Source of the DNA: Edaphochlamys debaryana
Lineage: Eukaryota > Chlorophyta > Chlorophyceae > Chlamydomonadales
DNA length: 64,000 bases
Direction: 5' to 3'
NCBI GenBank assembly: GCA_016858145.1
Contig: JAEHOE010000213.1
Span: 62,001-126,000 of the forward strand
Shown here: piece by piece, positions 42,835 to 55,139 of the stretch
Layout: each line of letters starts with the position of its first letter
How positions within the stretch are numbered: position 1 is the stretch's first letter
Made by a program: the position numbers and the translations under genes
Notes under the pieces: model-generated
The model's database searches: none
Told to the model about the DNA's origin: nothing
The model's input: the letters and a program-made list of their open reading frames with translations, nothing else

Positions 42835-43886
42835 GCTGTGGATGGAGCGATGTTGCGGTGCCGCGATGGCCGATGTCCGGGGACGTGGTGGACGGGCCCC
42901 TGGCTGCCAAAGAAAAGAGTTTACTCGAGTTTGTGTTGGAAGGGTATATATATAAGCCGTCAGAGAAAGTTGCAACGTTCCGCGGGTGAGGCCAGCGCGC
43001 TGGGGGATTGGGCGCGGCTGCCTCGCCTTGGACCGGCCGCGTGCCTGAAACCCCCTCCCCACCCTCCCCACCCGCGAGAGTTCCCCAACCGGTCCGTGCC
43101 CCTGACCTCGCGCGCGTTGGCCAGCGAGGCTCTAGACTGCCTACACAATCGAGCCATCCACTTGCCCCATCGTGCCCGCCAGGCGTGGCGTGTGCTCCGT
43201 CGCGCAAACCCGCTGCGTCGCGCCGATGCGGCGTGTGCGGCCCTCCTTGCGTCTCCTTCACTGCCAGAACCGTGTTATAGACACATTTTGCAAAAGAACC
43301 ACTCTGCTTGGCACGGAGGGAAGGGGCAGGGCGGGGCTCCATCGTGTACCCTGGGCCCCATCCCCTGCTTGTCAGTCGCCTCCGCCCCGCTCTCCCCCCC
43401 GTCCCGGCACCGCAACTCGCAACGCCCTTGCGCCCCCACGCACTTGCCACCTCCCGTCAAAACACACCCGCATTGCCCCGGTTCGCATTGCCCCGGTTAT
43501 GACGTGAGAGGTCTCTCCCGGCCGTCTCGGGGCACAGGCCGGTCAGGCCCCGAGCACAGGCCCATGCACCCGAGCGTGCAACTTCGCGCAGCACCATTTT
43601 CCACAAGCGCAACTCGAAAGCTACACTGTGACAAAAAGTATGGTGCTATCGCGAAGAGCCCCACTTGCTTCTTTGCAGCAGCTGTCGAACTAGACGCACC
43701 AACCTCATGTCCGCCTATTTGACCCGGTACTGCCCTTGATAGTAACACTTGTGCTGGGCTAGCTGGGATCCTTGGCGCTGCGGCAAAAGACAGGCTCGTC
43801 AACAATTGGAGCTGCGGCTAGGATGCGTCCTGCTGTAGGCTGACTAGCGCGAGCTGTCGCTCTGAGCGACAGCGGACAGAGGTGCT
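42835..43886. other. Divergent promoter region between the J-domain gene and SEC8
   Basis: About 1.05 kb without supported exons. The TATA element at 42945-42954 serves the minus gene; I see no TATA for SEC8. Confidence 0.55.
42945..42954 (-). promoter_or_regulatory. TATA box of the J-domain gene
   Basis: CTTATATATATACCC on the minus strand lies about 110 bp before the start ATG at 42834. It stands out in otherwise GC-rich sequence, and the first ATG downstream is the gene's start. Confidence 0.65.
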
Positions 43887-46800
43887 ATGGAGCGGGCGAG
43901 GAGCCGAAGCAAGCGACAATCGCTGCAATCGCACCCGGACGATGTTGTGGACTGGGCAGCCGTCGATGCGGCAATCCGGTCAGTGCCGGAGGACTATCGT
44001 GAGGCTCGGTTCCACCCGTTGAAGCATGTCGTTGAGGTGCTGAGCTCGGAGGACCCGACGGGCCGGACCGACGAGGTGAGAAGGCCCGGGCACACGGCGT
44101 GCCGGCTTCCAAGGACGCTCGCGCCTGCAGCAGGAATACATACTGGCTGGGGGGGAAGGTGTCGGGTAAAGCGGGAGGAAGGGTTGGGGCAAAGGGCCTG
44201 GGTGCGGGTGGGGTAGGCAAATCCAAGCCGGCGGGCCTTAGGTGGGGGTGAGGAAGATTTGGTTGGACTGCCTGCTTAACTCACGGCAGCTACAATATGC
44301 GGGGGGCGGGTCAACATGGATTACGAGGGTCGGGGGCCACATGTAGGGGATGGGATTGTGCCCGCGCTCTAGCAGGGGAGAAGGGCATGTGGTGATAGGC
44401 TCGCGGAGCCGGATGAGTTGACGAGAGGAGGGGGGGGGGGGGCTGAGCCGTATCAGGGGCATGGCACACAGCAAGGGCCGACTGTCCGGGGGTCCAGGCT
44501 GCGCTGTGGATGGTGATGGGAAGCAGCCGTGCATACCCGCACCTGTGTTTTCAGGGGCCTCCCGGGACCCGTGTGCCTTCCTCCTGACCCCCCTCCCCCC
44601 GCCAAACACACACCAATCCCCTCCGGCTCCCCTCCTTCCCCTTCCGCACTCCAACTCGACAACTACACCCTTCCCACTCCCCACCCCTCACCCCCCACCC
44701 CCCACCCCAGCTCCACTACTCGTCCGACCTGCTGGGGGCGCAGCTGGATGCCGTGGTTGAGGGCTTCCACGCGGGCTTTGCGCGCTCCATCCAGAACTAC
44801 TCCCACATACTGCAGCTCTTCCAGGAGAGCAAGGAGCAGGTGCGCGCAGCTTCTCCCCAGGGGCCCGCGGGTCCAGGCCGCCCCCGGCCCAGCAGCAGCA
44901 GCAGCTGATGTGGGTCGGGCGCTGCGGATGTGGGTCGCGCCAGCCTCCCTGGAACCCTCCGCCCTGCCCCATTCTTGCGCGCCGCCGCAGGTTGAGTCGC
45001 TCAAACGCTCCCTGGCGGAAGCTACGCGGCAGCTGGGCGCCCACTCCAAGTTCATGAACTCACAGGTAGGTGCCCACAGCGTAGCGTGTGGCTTCGCTTG
45101 ATGGACAAAGCAGGGGGAAGGGCAGGCGAGGGACGCAACATGCACTTGCGCCGCCGGCCACCGCCCCGCCCTCGCACCTGGGAAGCCGCCTCTGCGGTGC
45201 ACGGGCTGCGCCGCACGCACGCCCATCACGCTCCTTGCCCCCCACCCACCCACCCTTGCATGCGCCCCCCCTCCCCGCCCCCGCCTCCCCAGTGGCGCAA
45301 GTCCGTGTCCCTGGACGCCTCCCTGAAGCTGCTGGCGGACGTGCGCACCGTGGTGGAGGTGCCGGGCAGGGTGGACGCGGCGCTGGCGGAGCGGGTGGGT
45401 GGGCGGGTGTGTGCGAGAGGTGGTGGGGAGTGTGGGGTCTGGGCACGGCCTGGGATAGGATGGGAGTGGGGCCCGTTGGGTAGGGGGACACGCTCTTGGC
45501 GGTGTTGCGGCTGCGGTAGGCAAAGTCCCTTGCCCCCGCTCCTCCACCCCTGCCTTGTCCTCCCCCCCCCTGCCTTCCACGTCTGCTCAACCACCTCGTT
45601 CCTCCTGCTTTCCCCACCCCTCCCCTCAGGACTGGCCCCGCGCCGCTCAGCACCTGTCGTGCTAATTACTGCGTTCCACGTCCCCTCACCCCTCTCCTCC
45701 TTGCTGCTTCCCGCCCTCCCGCCCCCCGCGCCTCCCCCCAGGACTGGCCCCGCGCTGTGCAGCACCTGCTCGAGGGCGCCACGCTCCTGGCGCACGAGGA
45801 GATGCGGCGGGTGGGGGCGCTGCGCAAGCTGAGGGCCGACATGGTGACGCTGGCGGGCTGGATCCAGGATACCATGATGGACGAGCTCACGGCGCGGATC
45901 TACTCTGGATCCAGGTGCGGATCCTGCGAGTGCGGGGCGGCAGGGCGAGGTAGCGCGTGGGGCTTGGGGCCAGACCGCGGCAGTCGCCGGTGCTGTAGCA
46001 TTGGGCCTGCCCTCAAGTCTGAAGGCTGCTACCGCTAGGATTCCACCAGCCGCAACAGTGAATACCATCTTGCAGTGCCGACATATGGGGCATGCAGCAT
46101 GGGTCAAACGCAGCGCCTGACCTGCCTCCTGCCCCTCCCACTCACGCCCCATGCTCCCAGGGCCAGCACCTCCGCCGTTGGCTTCGGCGCCGATGCCGGG
46201 GCTGGCCCGGCGGGGCCGCCGGGCACGACCCCTCCGGGCGCAGGCGGCGGCAAGGCGGGGGCGGGAGCTGCGGGCGCGGGCGCAGTGGCGGAGCTGGCTG
46301 GCAAGCTGGGTCTTCTGGCGTCAGCACGTGCGAACCGGGGCCCGCTGACAATCGGCGCCGGTGGCGCGGCGGCGGGGCCCGGTGGCGGCGCGGCGGCGGC
46401 GGCGGGTGCTGCGGGGCAGAACGGCGGGCTGCAGCCCGGCTGGCGGCGGAAGGCCGCGGAGCCCGCGTACAAGCTGGTCACGGTGAGGCAGGGCACAGCA
46501 CACGCTGCACGCAAGGGAGCAGGAACGGCACAGCACGCGCTGCATGCAGCACGCATGGGAGCAGCAGGGCACTCACGCCTACCGATAGCCCGTCTGCAGT
46601 GTCCTGTGTGTGTCAGCATCCTGGAGCCTGATACTGTCAACATCACCCTTTTCCTTAACCCCCTTCCTTCCCTTTCCCTTCGTCCCATCTCGCTTGCCAG
46701 GACACCATCCGCACCACACGCACCGCATCCACCGAGCTCCGAGGCGCGCTCTCGCTCTCCAGCGGCGGCGCGGGACTCGCAGGAAGCCAGCCGGGCGGCG

Positions 46801-49800
46801 GAGGCCCGGGGGCGGCGGGGGCCGCGGCGGGCGGCAGCGTGCACGGCAGCGCGCAGGGGAGCGTGCACGGGGTGGGGGGAGGCGGGGGCGGGGCCGCGAG
46901 GGGCATTCTGGGGGCCGGCGGCGCGGGCCCTGGCGAGGCGGGGGCCGAGTCGGAGGTGCGGCATGTCTCCACACGCGACCTCGTGGCGTGCCTGGCCCAG
47001 GTGCGTGAGAGTGTTGGGGTACGAGGAATCCGTAAGCAAGTAGAAAGCCCGGCGGTGCGTGAGAGAATGTGTGTGTGTTTAGGATGCGTAGGGTGGGCGC
47101 GTGATACGTATAAGTGCAGTTGTGAGCATACAGTGTGTGTGTGTGTTTGGGGGGGGGGGGATGCCGAGGGGGGGTCCCCGTCCCCGGCAGTGTGTCTAAC
47201 GCAGGTCCGTTTCTAGGGCGGACTGACCACCAAGGGGGCCCCCAGAGGATGGGCGCGGCGGGCGAGGTCAGGGACCACAGCCCGGGCCCCCGGGGCCATA
47301 GTTTGCGGTTCCTGTCGATGTTCCTGCCCTCCTTTCCTCTCCGGGGCTCCACTCGTGCCTCTCCACCAGCCTCCACCCGTGCCTCCACCCCTGCCCCTGC
47401 CCCCCCCCCCGCCCCCGCCCCTACCCCTGCCTCCGCCCCCCACCCCCACCCCCCTCAGGTGGACGGTGTGCCCGAGGCCAAGCAGCACATGGCCCGACAA
47501 GCCCAGGCCCAGGTGGGTTGGAGGTCGTGTAGGGGGGGCAGGCAGAGGTCGAGCGGGGACAAAGCTGGCACCGGCGGTAGCCAGAGCGAGCCTGGATTCC
47601 TGAGGATGCCAGCTGGGATGCCCCGCTTTTCAGGCGCATCCACGCATTTGATGCGTGCACCCATCAGGCCATGACGCCATGACGCCGATCAGATCCGGGC
47701 ACTCCGCCTCTTTACACACACGTGTCATCCATCTCTCCCGCACCCGCACCCACACACCCAGATGCGAACCCTCATCCGCCGGAGCGTCGAGTCCTTCATG
47801 CTGTCCACCGGGGGCCCGGGCGGGGGCCTGGGCGGGCCCGGCGGGGCCCTGCTCGCGCTCGAGGCGGCGGCGGGCGGCGCGGGCGCAGCGGGCGGCGGCG
47901 GCAATGGGGGCCCAGGCGGGTCCAGCCTGAGCCCAGCGATGCGGGTGGTGGCGCAGCGCCTGGTCATGCACGTGTCTACGGCGTGCCTGCAGGTGCGGGC
48001 CCGGGCTGGGCCTGGGTGGGGCCCGGGTCTTCCCGCCAAGGTCTCCCGTGCCCCTTACCCTAGCCCGGTCCCCGACCGCTGCCCCCCAACGAGGCCGTCC
48101 CCGCACCCCTCCCCCCACTTCCCTCTGCAGACCCTCGGCCGTATGCAGCACGTGCTCATAGAGCTGGCCCAGGCCCCGGGCACACCCCACTCCTCCGCCC
48201 TGGACGTACTGGTACGGCTGCGGGACGAGGCGGCAGCGGCGGACCCGGGGGGGCCCGGCCTGGGCCCGGGCTCGGGCCTGCTGGGCCCGGGCCCGGCTGC
48301 GCCCGAGGCGTCGCCCGGCCGGCCCGGCAGGGGCGGCGGTGGCGGCGGTGGGCGGGCAGCGGGCGGCGGGCTGACTGCGCGGGAGCGGGCTGCGTACCTG
48401 CGGGAGGAGTACCAGTTCATGTGGGACGCAATGCAGGTGCGGAGGGGGGGGGGGTTGAGACCGATAGGGTAGGGCACCCAATTGTGTGGGGCGCCATGGA
48501 GGTGGGTTTGGCATGGGCCGGGGGACAGACTGTGCGGCGTTTGGTACGGCAGCATACGTAGGGGTTTGGAGCATGTGCAGCGATGCTGATCTGACGGAAG
48601 GGTAGCCCTCTGAGCTCCCTCCTCTTGCCATTTACATTCCTTCGTGACCCCGTTCCGCTCCCAACCACACACAGGACGAGCTACAGCAGCTGCTGGGGGA
48701 GATGCTCCAGGCCTCCGCCGCCGCACGCACGCGCCCCACGCGCCGGCCGGGCCGCGGCGGCGCCGGCGGCGGCGGGGGCCTGGCCGACGGCGGGCCGGAC
48801 AGCCCCGGCGGCGCCGCTGCCGGCGGCGGCGGCGGCGGCCCTGGCGGCGCCGTGGCGGTGGCGGGCGCCGTGGTGGGCGGCGTCATCTCGCTCTTGGCTG
48901 ACCTGCGTAACCCGGTGCAGTTTCTAGAGCACCTGGCGCAGATTGCCGAGAAGACGGCCGACCTCGCGGAGAACGTGCTCGGGGGCGGGCCGGGGGAAAA
49001 AGGAGGCCCAGGTAAGCGGCAGCATCTCTGTACTCTTCTTGGGGGTGGGAGAATGGGGGGGGGGGGTAAAAGCGGGTGGCTAGTATCTAGAGGCCGTGTG
49101 TTGAGGTTTCTTTGTCCGCCAGCAAGCCTAGTTGAGACGAGGCCAGGGTGTACCTCAGGTCTCCTGCCCTCTCGCACCCCTGCCCCCCTGCAGGCGCCAA
49201 GGGCGGAGCGCAGGCCGGACCCGGCCGACCGGGCGGGCCCGGCCCAGGCCCAGGCCCGGGCCCCGGCCAGGGCCCCCGGCCCGTGCTGCGGCGCGCTGAC
49301 GCGCACGGCGGCTCCCGGGTTACGTTTGGGTTCGAGCTCACGGTGCCGGGGCTGGCGGGTGACGGGACGCAGGTGCGAGGGTGGGGGGTGGGGGCACAGG
49401 GGTGGAGGGGGTAGGTAGCAAGGGGGTGTCGCGGCGCTGGTAGGGAGCGATCAGCCGTATCACATGTAGGTTGCTTGCTGGTGGGTGGCGCGGGCCAGGT
49501 GCTGGGTAGCAGGTGGGGGGACACGGGCCCTGCGGGACTGTGCGGGGAGACGCAGCGGCAAGCGCAGAGCAGGTTAGAGCACGCTCACGTGCACTCCGCT
49601 CAAGGGATAACCACACCACCCGCCATGCGGTGTCATCGCGCATTGCCCATCGCCACTCAACTGTTCGCCCGCGGCCGTGCTTGCAGGTGTGGGGCGGCGG
49701 GGGGCGCAAGGCCGGGGCCGGCTACACACAGCTGGTGCAGCGAGCGCTCGGTGAGATGGCCTGGTGTGTGTGTTAGGAAACGAGATGGCGTGTGTGAAGG

Positions 49801-52800
49801 GCTGCTCGCATGAGCCTGGGAGTCTCAGGCGCGGTAATTAGCCGGCCGGCCTTAGAAACGAGATGGCGTGTGTGTGTGTGTGGGGGGGGGGGTGCACGGC
49901 CCGGTTGAGAGGTACCAGCACCTTCGTAAGTCATTGCTTTGCTGCCCTTTGCACACTGTCACGCCCGCCGGCCACCTTCCCAGCCAGCTCTGCTTCCGCT
50001 CCACCCACCCTGCCGTCACCCACCCTGCCCCCACCCACCCTGCCCCTTCCACCCACCCCTCCCCCCAGGCGACCGCCCCGGCTCCCTGCAGCTCCTGCCC
50101 GAGGTCTACCTGCCCGCCCTGCGCCTGGTGGCCCGGGCCGAGGAGCTGCTGCGCCTGCCGCCCGACCTGGCGCCCTACGGCCCGGGGGGGGACAAGGAGC
50201 GGGATCGGGACAGGGATAGGGAGAGAGAGAGGGAGAGGGAGCGGGGAGGAGGGGGGGCAGGGGGAGGAGGGGGGCCGCTGGTGGGTTCGTGGCTGGGGCA
50301 GTTCCTGGAGGAGGTGGCGCTGCAGCAGCTGCTGCCCACGCTGTGGGTGGAGCTGCGGGGGAGGTGAGGCGGGGGGGATGGGCGGGGAGGGGGGATGCAA
50401 GGAGTGGCGGGGTGTGGGAGTCGCGGGACACTGGCCGGCCGGCATGCTTGGGAGCGAGAGCTGGGAAAAGGGGAGGCTCCAAGAGTCGAGGAAGGTTGTG
50501 GGCACGTCAGCCGGTTTGGGAGCAAGAGCTGACAGGGGCGCCTCCAAGTCCGGAGAAGGGTGTGGGCAGGTAGTCTGCTTGAGCAACCTTCTGCCCCCAT
50601 ACCCATCCTTTCCCCCAGGTGCACCGCCGCCCTGGACGACCCCCAAGCCTTCCGCCCGCAGCTGGGCTTCTCAGCCGCCGCCGCGGCCGCCGCCGCCGCC
50701 GCCGCCGCGCCCTCGGACCCCACCCCCTCCACCCCCGTCCCCTCCACCCCCTCCGCCTCCGGCCCCACCTCCGCCACCGCCCCGACCGCCAACCCCGCCG
50801 CCACCGCCCCCTCCGCCCCCTCCTCCGTCGCCGCCCGCTCCCTAGTACCCATGGCCCGGTTCCTGGAGGGGGTGGTGGCGGAGCTGGCGGCGGCGGCGGC
50901 GGCGCTGCCCCCCTTCACGGGCGCCTTCCTGGCAATGGCGGAGCGCATACTGGACCGAATGCTCGGCGGGTTCGCGGTGAGGCGGTATGAGGGTAGGGGC
51001 TTGAAGGGAGCCCGCGATCCCGATGCGCACCGAGGTCCAGAGCGAAAGGTCCGGGCTTGTGAGGGGGAAGAGGGAGGGGGGCGCTGGCGGGGGAAATTAG
51101 GGAGGGTTCTGGAAATGCAGGTTTTGGGTGGCAGCCACGAAGAGTAGCGGAGTCAACATGAAAAGAGAGATCTGCCGCCCCACCTCCCCCTCCGCAGCAC
51201 GTGGTCCGCGCCATCTCCGCCGACCTGCCCTCGACCCGCCTGGTGGCGCGCAGCGACCTGTGTCTGGCCATGGCCTCGGAGGCGGACGCACCGCTCCTCA
51301 GAGAGCCCGTGGCCTTCGCGCCGCAGCCGCACGCGCTGCCGGCGGGGGCGGGAGGGGGCGGGGATGGGGGAGGGGGGGCCGGAGGGGGCGGGGGAGGGGC
51401 GGGAGGAGGAGGTGGGGGCGCGGCGGCTGCGGAGCTGGCGACGTTCCTGATTGCGCTGCGGACGCAGGTGGGGGGGGGGGGCTGCAAGGGGGTGGGTGGG
51501 TGGAGGGGACCGGCACCAGAGGGCCGCTTGGGGCTTTGCCGCACCTGGTGGGGCCTCCCTGCCCAGCAACCCTCGTTTCTCACCCACAACACACTCCTCT
51601 TACGTTTCTCACCCGTCTCAACACACCCCTCCCCCCACCCCTCCCCACCTCCTCCCGCCTCCGCACCCCCCACCCTACCCCCCACCCAGGAGCGCCCCCT
51701 GCTGGTGCCGCCCCAGCTGCGCCCGCTGGCGCCCTCGGGCCCCGGCGGCGCCGCCGGAGGGCTGCGCGGCCCGGCCCAGGGCTTCGGGGCCGACGGGGAC
51801 GCGGCGGAGGCGGAGGTGGCGTTTGCTGTGATGCGGGAGCGGGCGCTGGGGCGGGAGCAGCTGCTGCTGGGGCAGGGTGAGGGCCTTGGGGGGAAGGGGC
51901 GGGGAGAGGGGCTGCTCCCATTTAGCAATTACCGGTAGGTACAGTTGGTTTCAAGGATGGTGGCAAACCCGCTATTGCTTAGCTGTACCCCCTCGTTCCC
52001 TTCAGCCTCCGCCTTGTCCTCAGTAACCGTTGCCCACCCCTCTCCAAACCGAACTGCCCCCTCCAACACACACACACCCAGCCTCTCTTGAGCGGGCCAT
52101 CCACCTGGCGGCCCTCAGCGAGTCGCTCGACTTTGTGGCGGAGGCGGCCGTGCGGCTCACCTCGCCCCTGGGGGCAGGCGGAACAGGGGGTGGAGGCGGA
52201 GGCGGTGCAGCAGGGGGAGGCGGAGGCGGGGCGGCAGGGGGAGTAAGGGCGGGCGCGCGGGCGGCAGCACACGCGGCGCACGCGCGGCGGGGCAGCCTGC
52301 GGCGGCGCGCGGGGGAGGGCGAGGGCGGGGGAGGGGCCGGGGAGGGCGGGGCGGTGCCGGAGCTGCTGCAGACTGTGGTGCAGAGGTGCGTGGGTTTGGG
52401 GGGGAAGAAGGGGGGGCTGTTGGCTCGGGACAGGAGGACCCCTTGTTGATTACAACCCCTCATCGCACGTCTCCCACCCCCAACCTCACCCCCAACCCCC
52501 CACCTCCCCATGCAGCTACAAGGCGCTCGCGGGCCACTGCGTGCGGCTGCTGCGCCTGGAGGCCCTGCTGCTGGTGGGGGCGCACCTGGGGCCGGTGGCG
52601 GCCGCCAGCCACCTGTGCGGGGAGGAGGACGCGGCGGAGGTGGGGGGGGGGAGGGGGGGCGTTTGGGGGCTTAGGGGGGCAGAGAGAGAGGAGGGCTGCA
52701 TGGGCTGAGCGAGGTGGCGTCGCGTTGCCCACTTCCCTTTTGCGTGGCATTCTGGTCTCTGCTGTAGTCCTGCCCGCTTCGCATTGCACTACCCCCCCCC

Positions 52801-54946
52801 CCAACCCCCTCCCCCCCAGGTGCTGCCCTCCCTGGGCGGCCTGGCCCGCTCCGCCTCCCGCGCCGCCGAGGAGCTGGGCCCCTTCCTGCAGCCCACCAAG
52901 CGGGCCTACGCGCTGGGCTCGCTGGCGGCGGCGGCGGCGAGGGGCGTGGTGTGGCTGCTGCCGGGTAGGGAGGAGGGGGGGTGAGGGGGGTGTGTTTGGG
53001 ACTGAGCGGGAGCGCGGGGATGGGGGTCCCAGGCGGGAGGAGGGCTGGGGAAGGGAGGGTTGGGCGAGGCCATTACTCTGTCTTACTTGCGGCAGAGGGT
53101 TGCTGGGGAGCCTGCTGGCTTGTGGGGCCGGAAGCTGGTGCCATGAACCCCGTGTCCGTTCCTCCCCCATTCTCCAACCCATCCCCCCACCCCCGGCCCC
53201 ACCAGCCATCAACGAGATCAACTCCCTTGGGGTGGAGCGCATGATCCGGTCCCTCTCCGTACTGCAGCCGCCCCTCACCTCCCTCGTCGCCATCTCGCCG
53301 CCGCCCTCTGGCGCCGCCGCCGGCGGCCCGTCGGCCGCCGCCGCGGCCAGCGGCGCCGTCGCCACCGCTGCCTCCGTCGACTCCTCCGCCGCGGCGGCGG
53401 CGGCCCTGGCGGCGGCCGCCGCCGCCAGTGTCGTACCGTGCGTGTCGGGCCCTGGGCCGAGCGTAGCGGCGCTGGCGGCGCTGATGACTCACCCCGAGGC
53501 GCGGGCGGGGGATCGGGCCCGCGCGTGGGACCGGTGCAGGGCCTACTACGGATTGCTGCTGCTGCCGCCGGATGAGGTGGGGGCAGGACAGGGGCTGGGG
53601 CCGTCGGCACTAGATTGGGGTGGTGCACATGCACATCTGTATAGGACTCTTGTACGGGACCGAGTTGGCTACGGATCGCTGCTGCTGCCGCCGGATGAGG
53701 TGGGGGTTGGGCAGCGGGAGGTTATCCGGCCAGAGTTGACTGGGGCATGGGGGCTGGGCTGGCGACTGAGGTCTGGGCGGAGAAGGGGGCATTGACGTGC
53801 AAGGGTTGACCTAAGTCCGTGTCTAAGCCATTTCCTGTTCCCCCTGTCCGGCCCCTGGCGCGAGCCCGGGTGGTGCGGGCAACCTGCCACCGTTCAGGTG
53901 TGGGTCTTGCATCACCCCCACCCACTTCATGCTCCTCCCACCCCCCTCCCCTCCACCGGCCCCAGGTGGTGCGGGCGGCCTCGGAGCGGCCGGAGCGGTT
54001 CGCGTACGCAGAGTGGATGGCGCTGCTGCAGGTGGGGAGGGGGCGTTCCCCTGCCTGTGCCAGCCTCCAGGCCACGAGCTCCATCCCCCACGCAGCACGC
54101 ACCTCACCCACGCATTACCTGCGGGAGAAAACGCTAAGCAGTTGGGCGGGGCAGGGAACAAGGGGAGGAGGGAGGCCGCTTCCTCCTGACTCCCTCCAAA
54201 GCTTCCCAGCCTCCCTGCCACGCACCCCACACACGCCCCACGTATCCCCAAAGCACCCAACGCACCCCCAACGCACCCTCCCCCCCCAGGCCCGCGTCCC
54301 CGGCCGCACGGTCACTGATGTGGCCGTGGGCTCCCTGCAGCGCTGCCTGGACCGGGCCGCGGGGCTGACGCCGGGGGCCAAGGTGGCGGACATGGTGGGG
54401 GCGATGGTGGGGGCGGTGCAGGTGAGCGGGCGGGGCGGGGTGCGGGAAAAGGGAAAGGGGGAGGGAAGGGAAGAGTGGGGCGGGAGCGGGGCGGGAGGGG
54501 GGCCGGGGTGGAGGGGCGCCGCCGGGGGATGGGACGGGGTCAATGTGGAAGAGGGCATCCCCACCATTTCCCTCTTCAGCAACCAACTTCCGCCGAGCGC
54601 CTGAGCGACATGCGGCTCTACCCCCCGACCTCCCCAATAACCATCCCTTGACCTCTGTTCAAAATTGCCATGACCTCAAACGCTAAAACCCTCCCCGTTC
54701 CCCCCGCAGGCCCCCGCCGAGCGCCTGGGCGACGTGCTGCTGGACGGTCTTCTGGCGGGCAAGGAGGGGCTGGCGGGGGCGCTGGCGGCGGGGCGGGAGG
54801 GGCTGGTGGCGGGGGTCAAGGTGCCGGTGCAGACCCTGCAGCGCGTGTTCAGGAAGATCGGGGCGGGGGCGGCGGAGCGGGTGCGGGCGCGGCGGCGGGG
54901 CGCGGGCGGGGGCGAGGCGCACGGGGACGAAGAGGACGAGGAGTGA
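43887..54946 (+). CDS. EXOC4: Exocyst complex subunit SEC8 / EXOC4, 1,649 aa
   Basis: Exons: 43887-44075, 44711-44839, 44991-45065, 45293-45394, 45742-45914, 46161-46482, 46701-47000, 47459-47512, 47762-47992, 48131-48436, 48675-49011, 49194-49372, 49687-49750, 50069-50363, 50619-50976, 51198-51467, 51690-51876, 52082-52385, 52516-52639, 52820-52964, 53206-53576, 53966-54031, 54290-54421 and 54710-54946 (1,650 codons with stop). The exocyst tethers secretory vesicles to the plasma membrane. The N-terminal SEC8 domain is clear in aa 64-165: G-F-A-R-S-I-Q-N-Y-S-H-I-L, a helical stretch with L-K-R-S-L-A-E-A, then V-P-G-R-V-D-A-A-L-A-E-R and D-W-P-R-A-V-Q-H-L. The later A-I-N-E-I-N motif and the helix-rich C-terminal half also fit. 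Human EXOC4 is 974 aa; extra length is Gly/Ala/Pro-rich inserts and an Arg-Glu/Asp run near 50205-50245. The C-terminus ends with an acidic D-E-E-D-E-E. Exons 5, 21, 22 and 24 have duplicated edges. Confidence 0.92.
45630..45775 (+). repeat. Duplicated exon-5 acceptor in SEC8 (offset 112)
   Basis: CAG|GACTGGCCCCGCGC occurs at 45630 and 45742, each preceded by a pyrimidine tract; TTCCACGTC upstream of both copies is repeated too. The first copy soon meets TAA, so the second is the exon. Confidence 0.9.
46497..46575. repeat. Imperfect tandem repeat in SEC8 intron 6
   Basis: GGCACAGCACACGCTGCACG... and GGCACAGCACGCGCTGCATG... stand head to tail with GGGAGCAG in each unit. Confidence 0.7.
49778..49874 (+). 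repeat. Dispersed 58-bp intronic repeat, copy 2, flanked by 19-bp direct repeats
   Basis: The block 49799-49856 in SEC8 intron 13 is the partner of 7570-7627. AAACGAGATGGCGTGTGTG stands on both sides (49778-49796 and 49856-49874), as in an insertion with target duplication or a local 78-bp tandem duplication. Confidence 0.8.
53545..53705 (+). repeat. Duplicated exon-21 donor in SEC8 (offset 123)
   Basis: The segment coding L-L-L-L-P-P-D-E plus the donor GTGGGGG is present at 53576/53577 and again at 53699/53700. The frame is open across the 123 bp between the donors. Confidence 0.9.
54588..54740 (+). repeat. Duplicated exon-24 start in SEC8 (offset 124)
   Basis: CGCCGAGCGCCTGAGCGAC (54591) repeats as CGCCGAGCGCCTGGGCGAC (54715). 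The first copy is intronic. Confidence 0.85.
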
Positions 54947-55139
54947 GGTGGGGGAGTAGGGAAGTGGCTGGGGGGAGCAGGATGGCATTGGAGGTGGGTC
55001 AGGCCTCTGGAGTGTGGGGTTCGCAGCGCTGAGCGGTCTCAGCGGTGTGTGTGTGTGAGCAGGGCAAGGCCTGAAGGGTAGTTCCGACAGGCCGGACCGG
55101 ATGTTCCACTGAAAGGGTGCACCTGAAGGGGCCTATTGA

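Noticed and set aside
45630..45665. First of the two SEC8 exon-5 acceptors as the real exon start
   Set aside because: Its frame reaches TAA within a dozen codons; the second copy continues the SEC8 sequence.
17593..54946. Functional cluster of membrane-tethering genes (TRAPPC10 and SEC8)
   Set aside because: Two tether subunits about 10 kb apart with unrelated genes between them are not enough to infer clustering.
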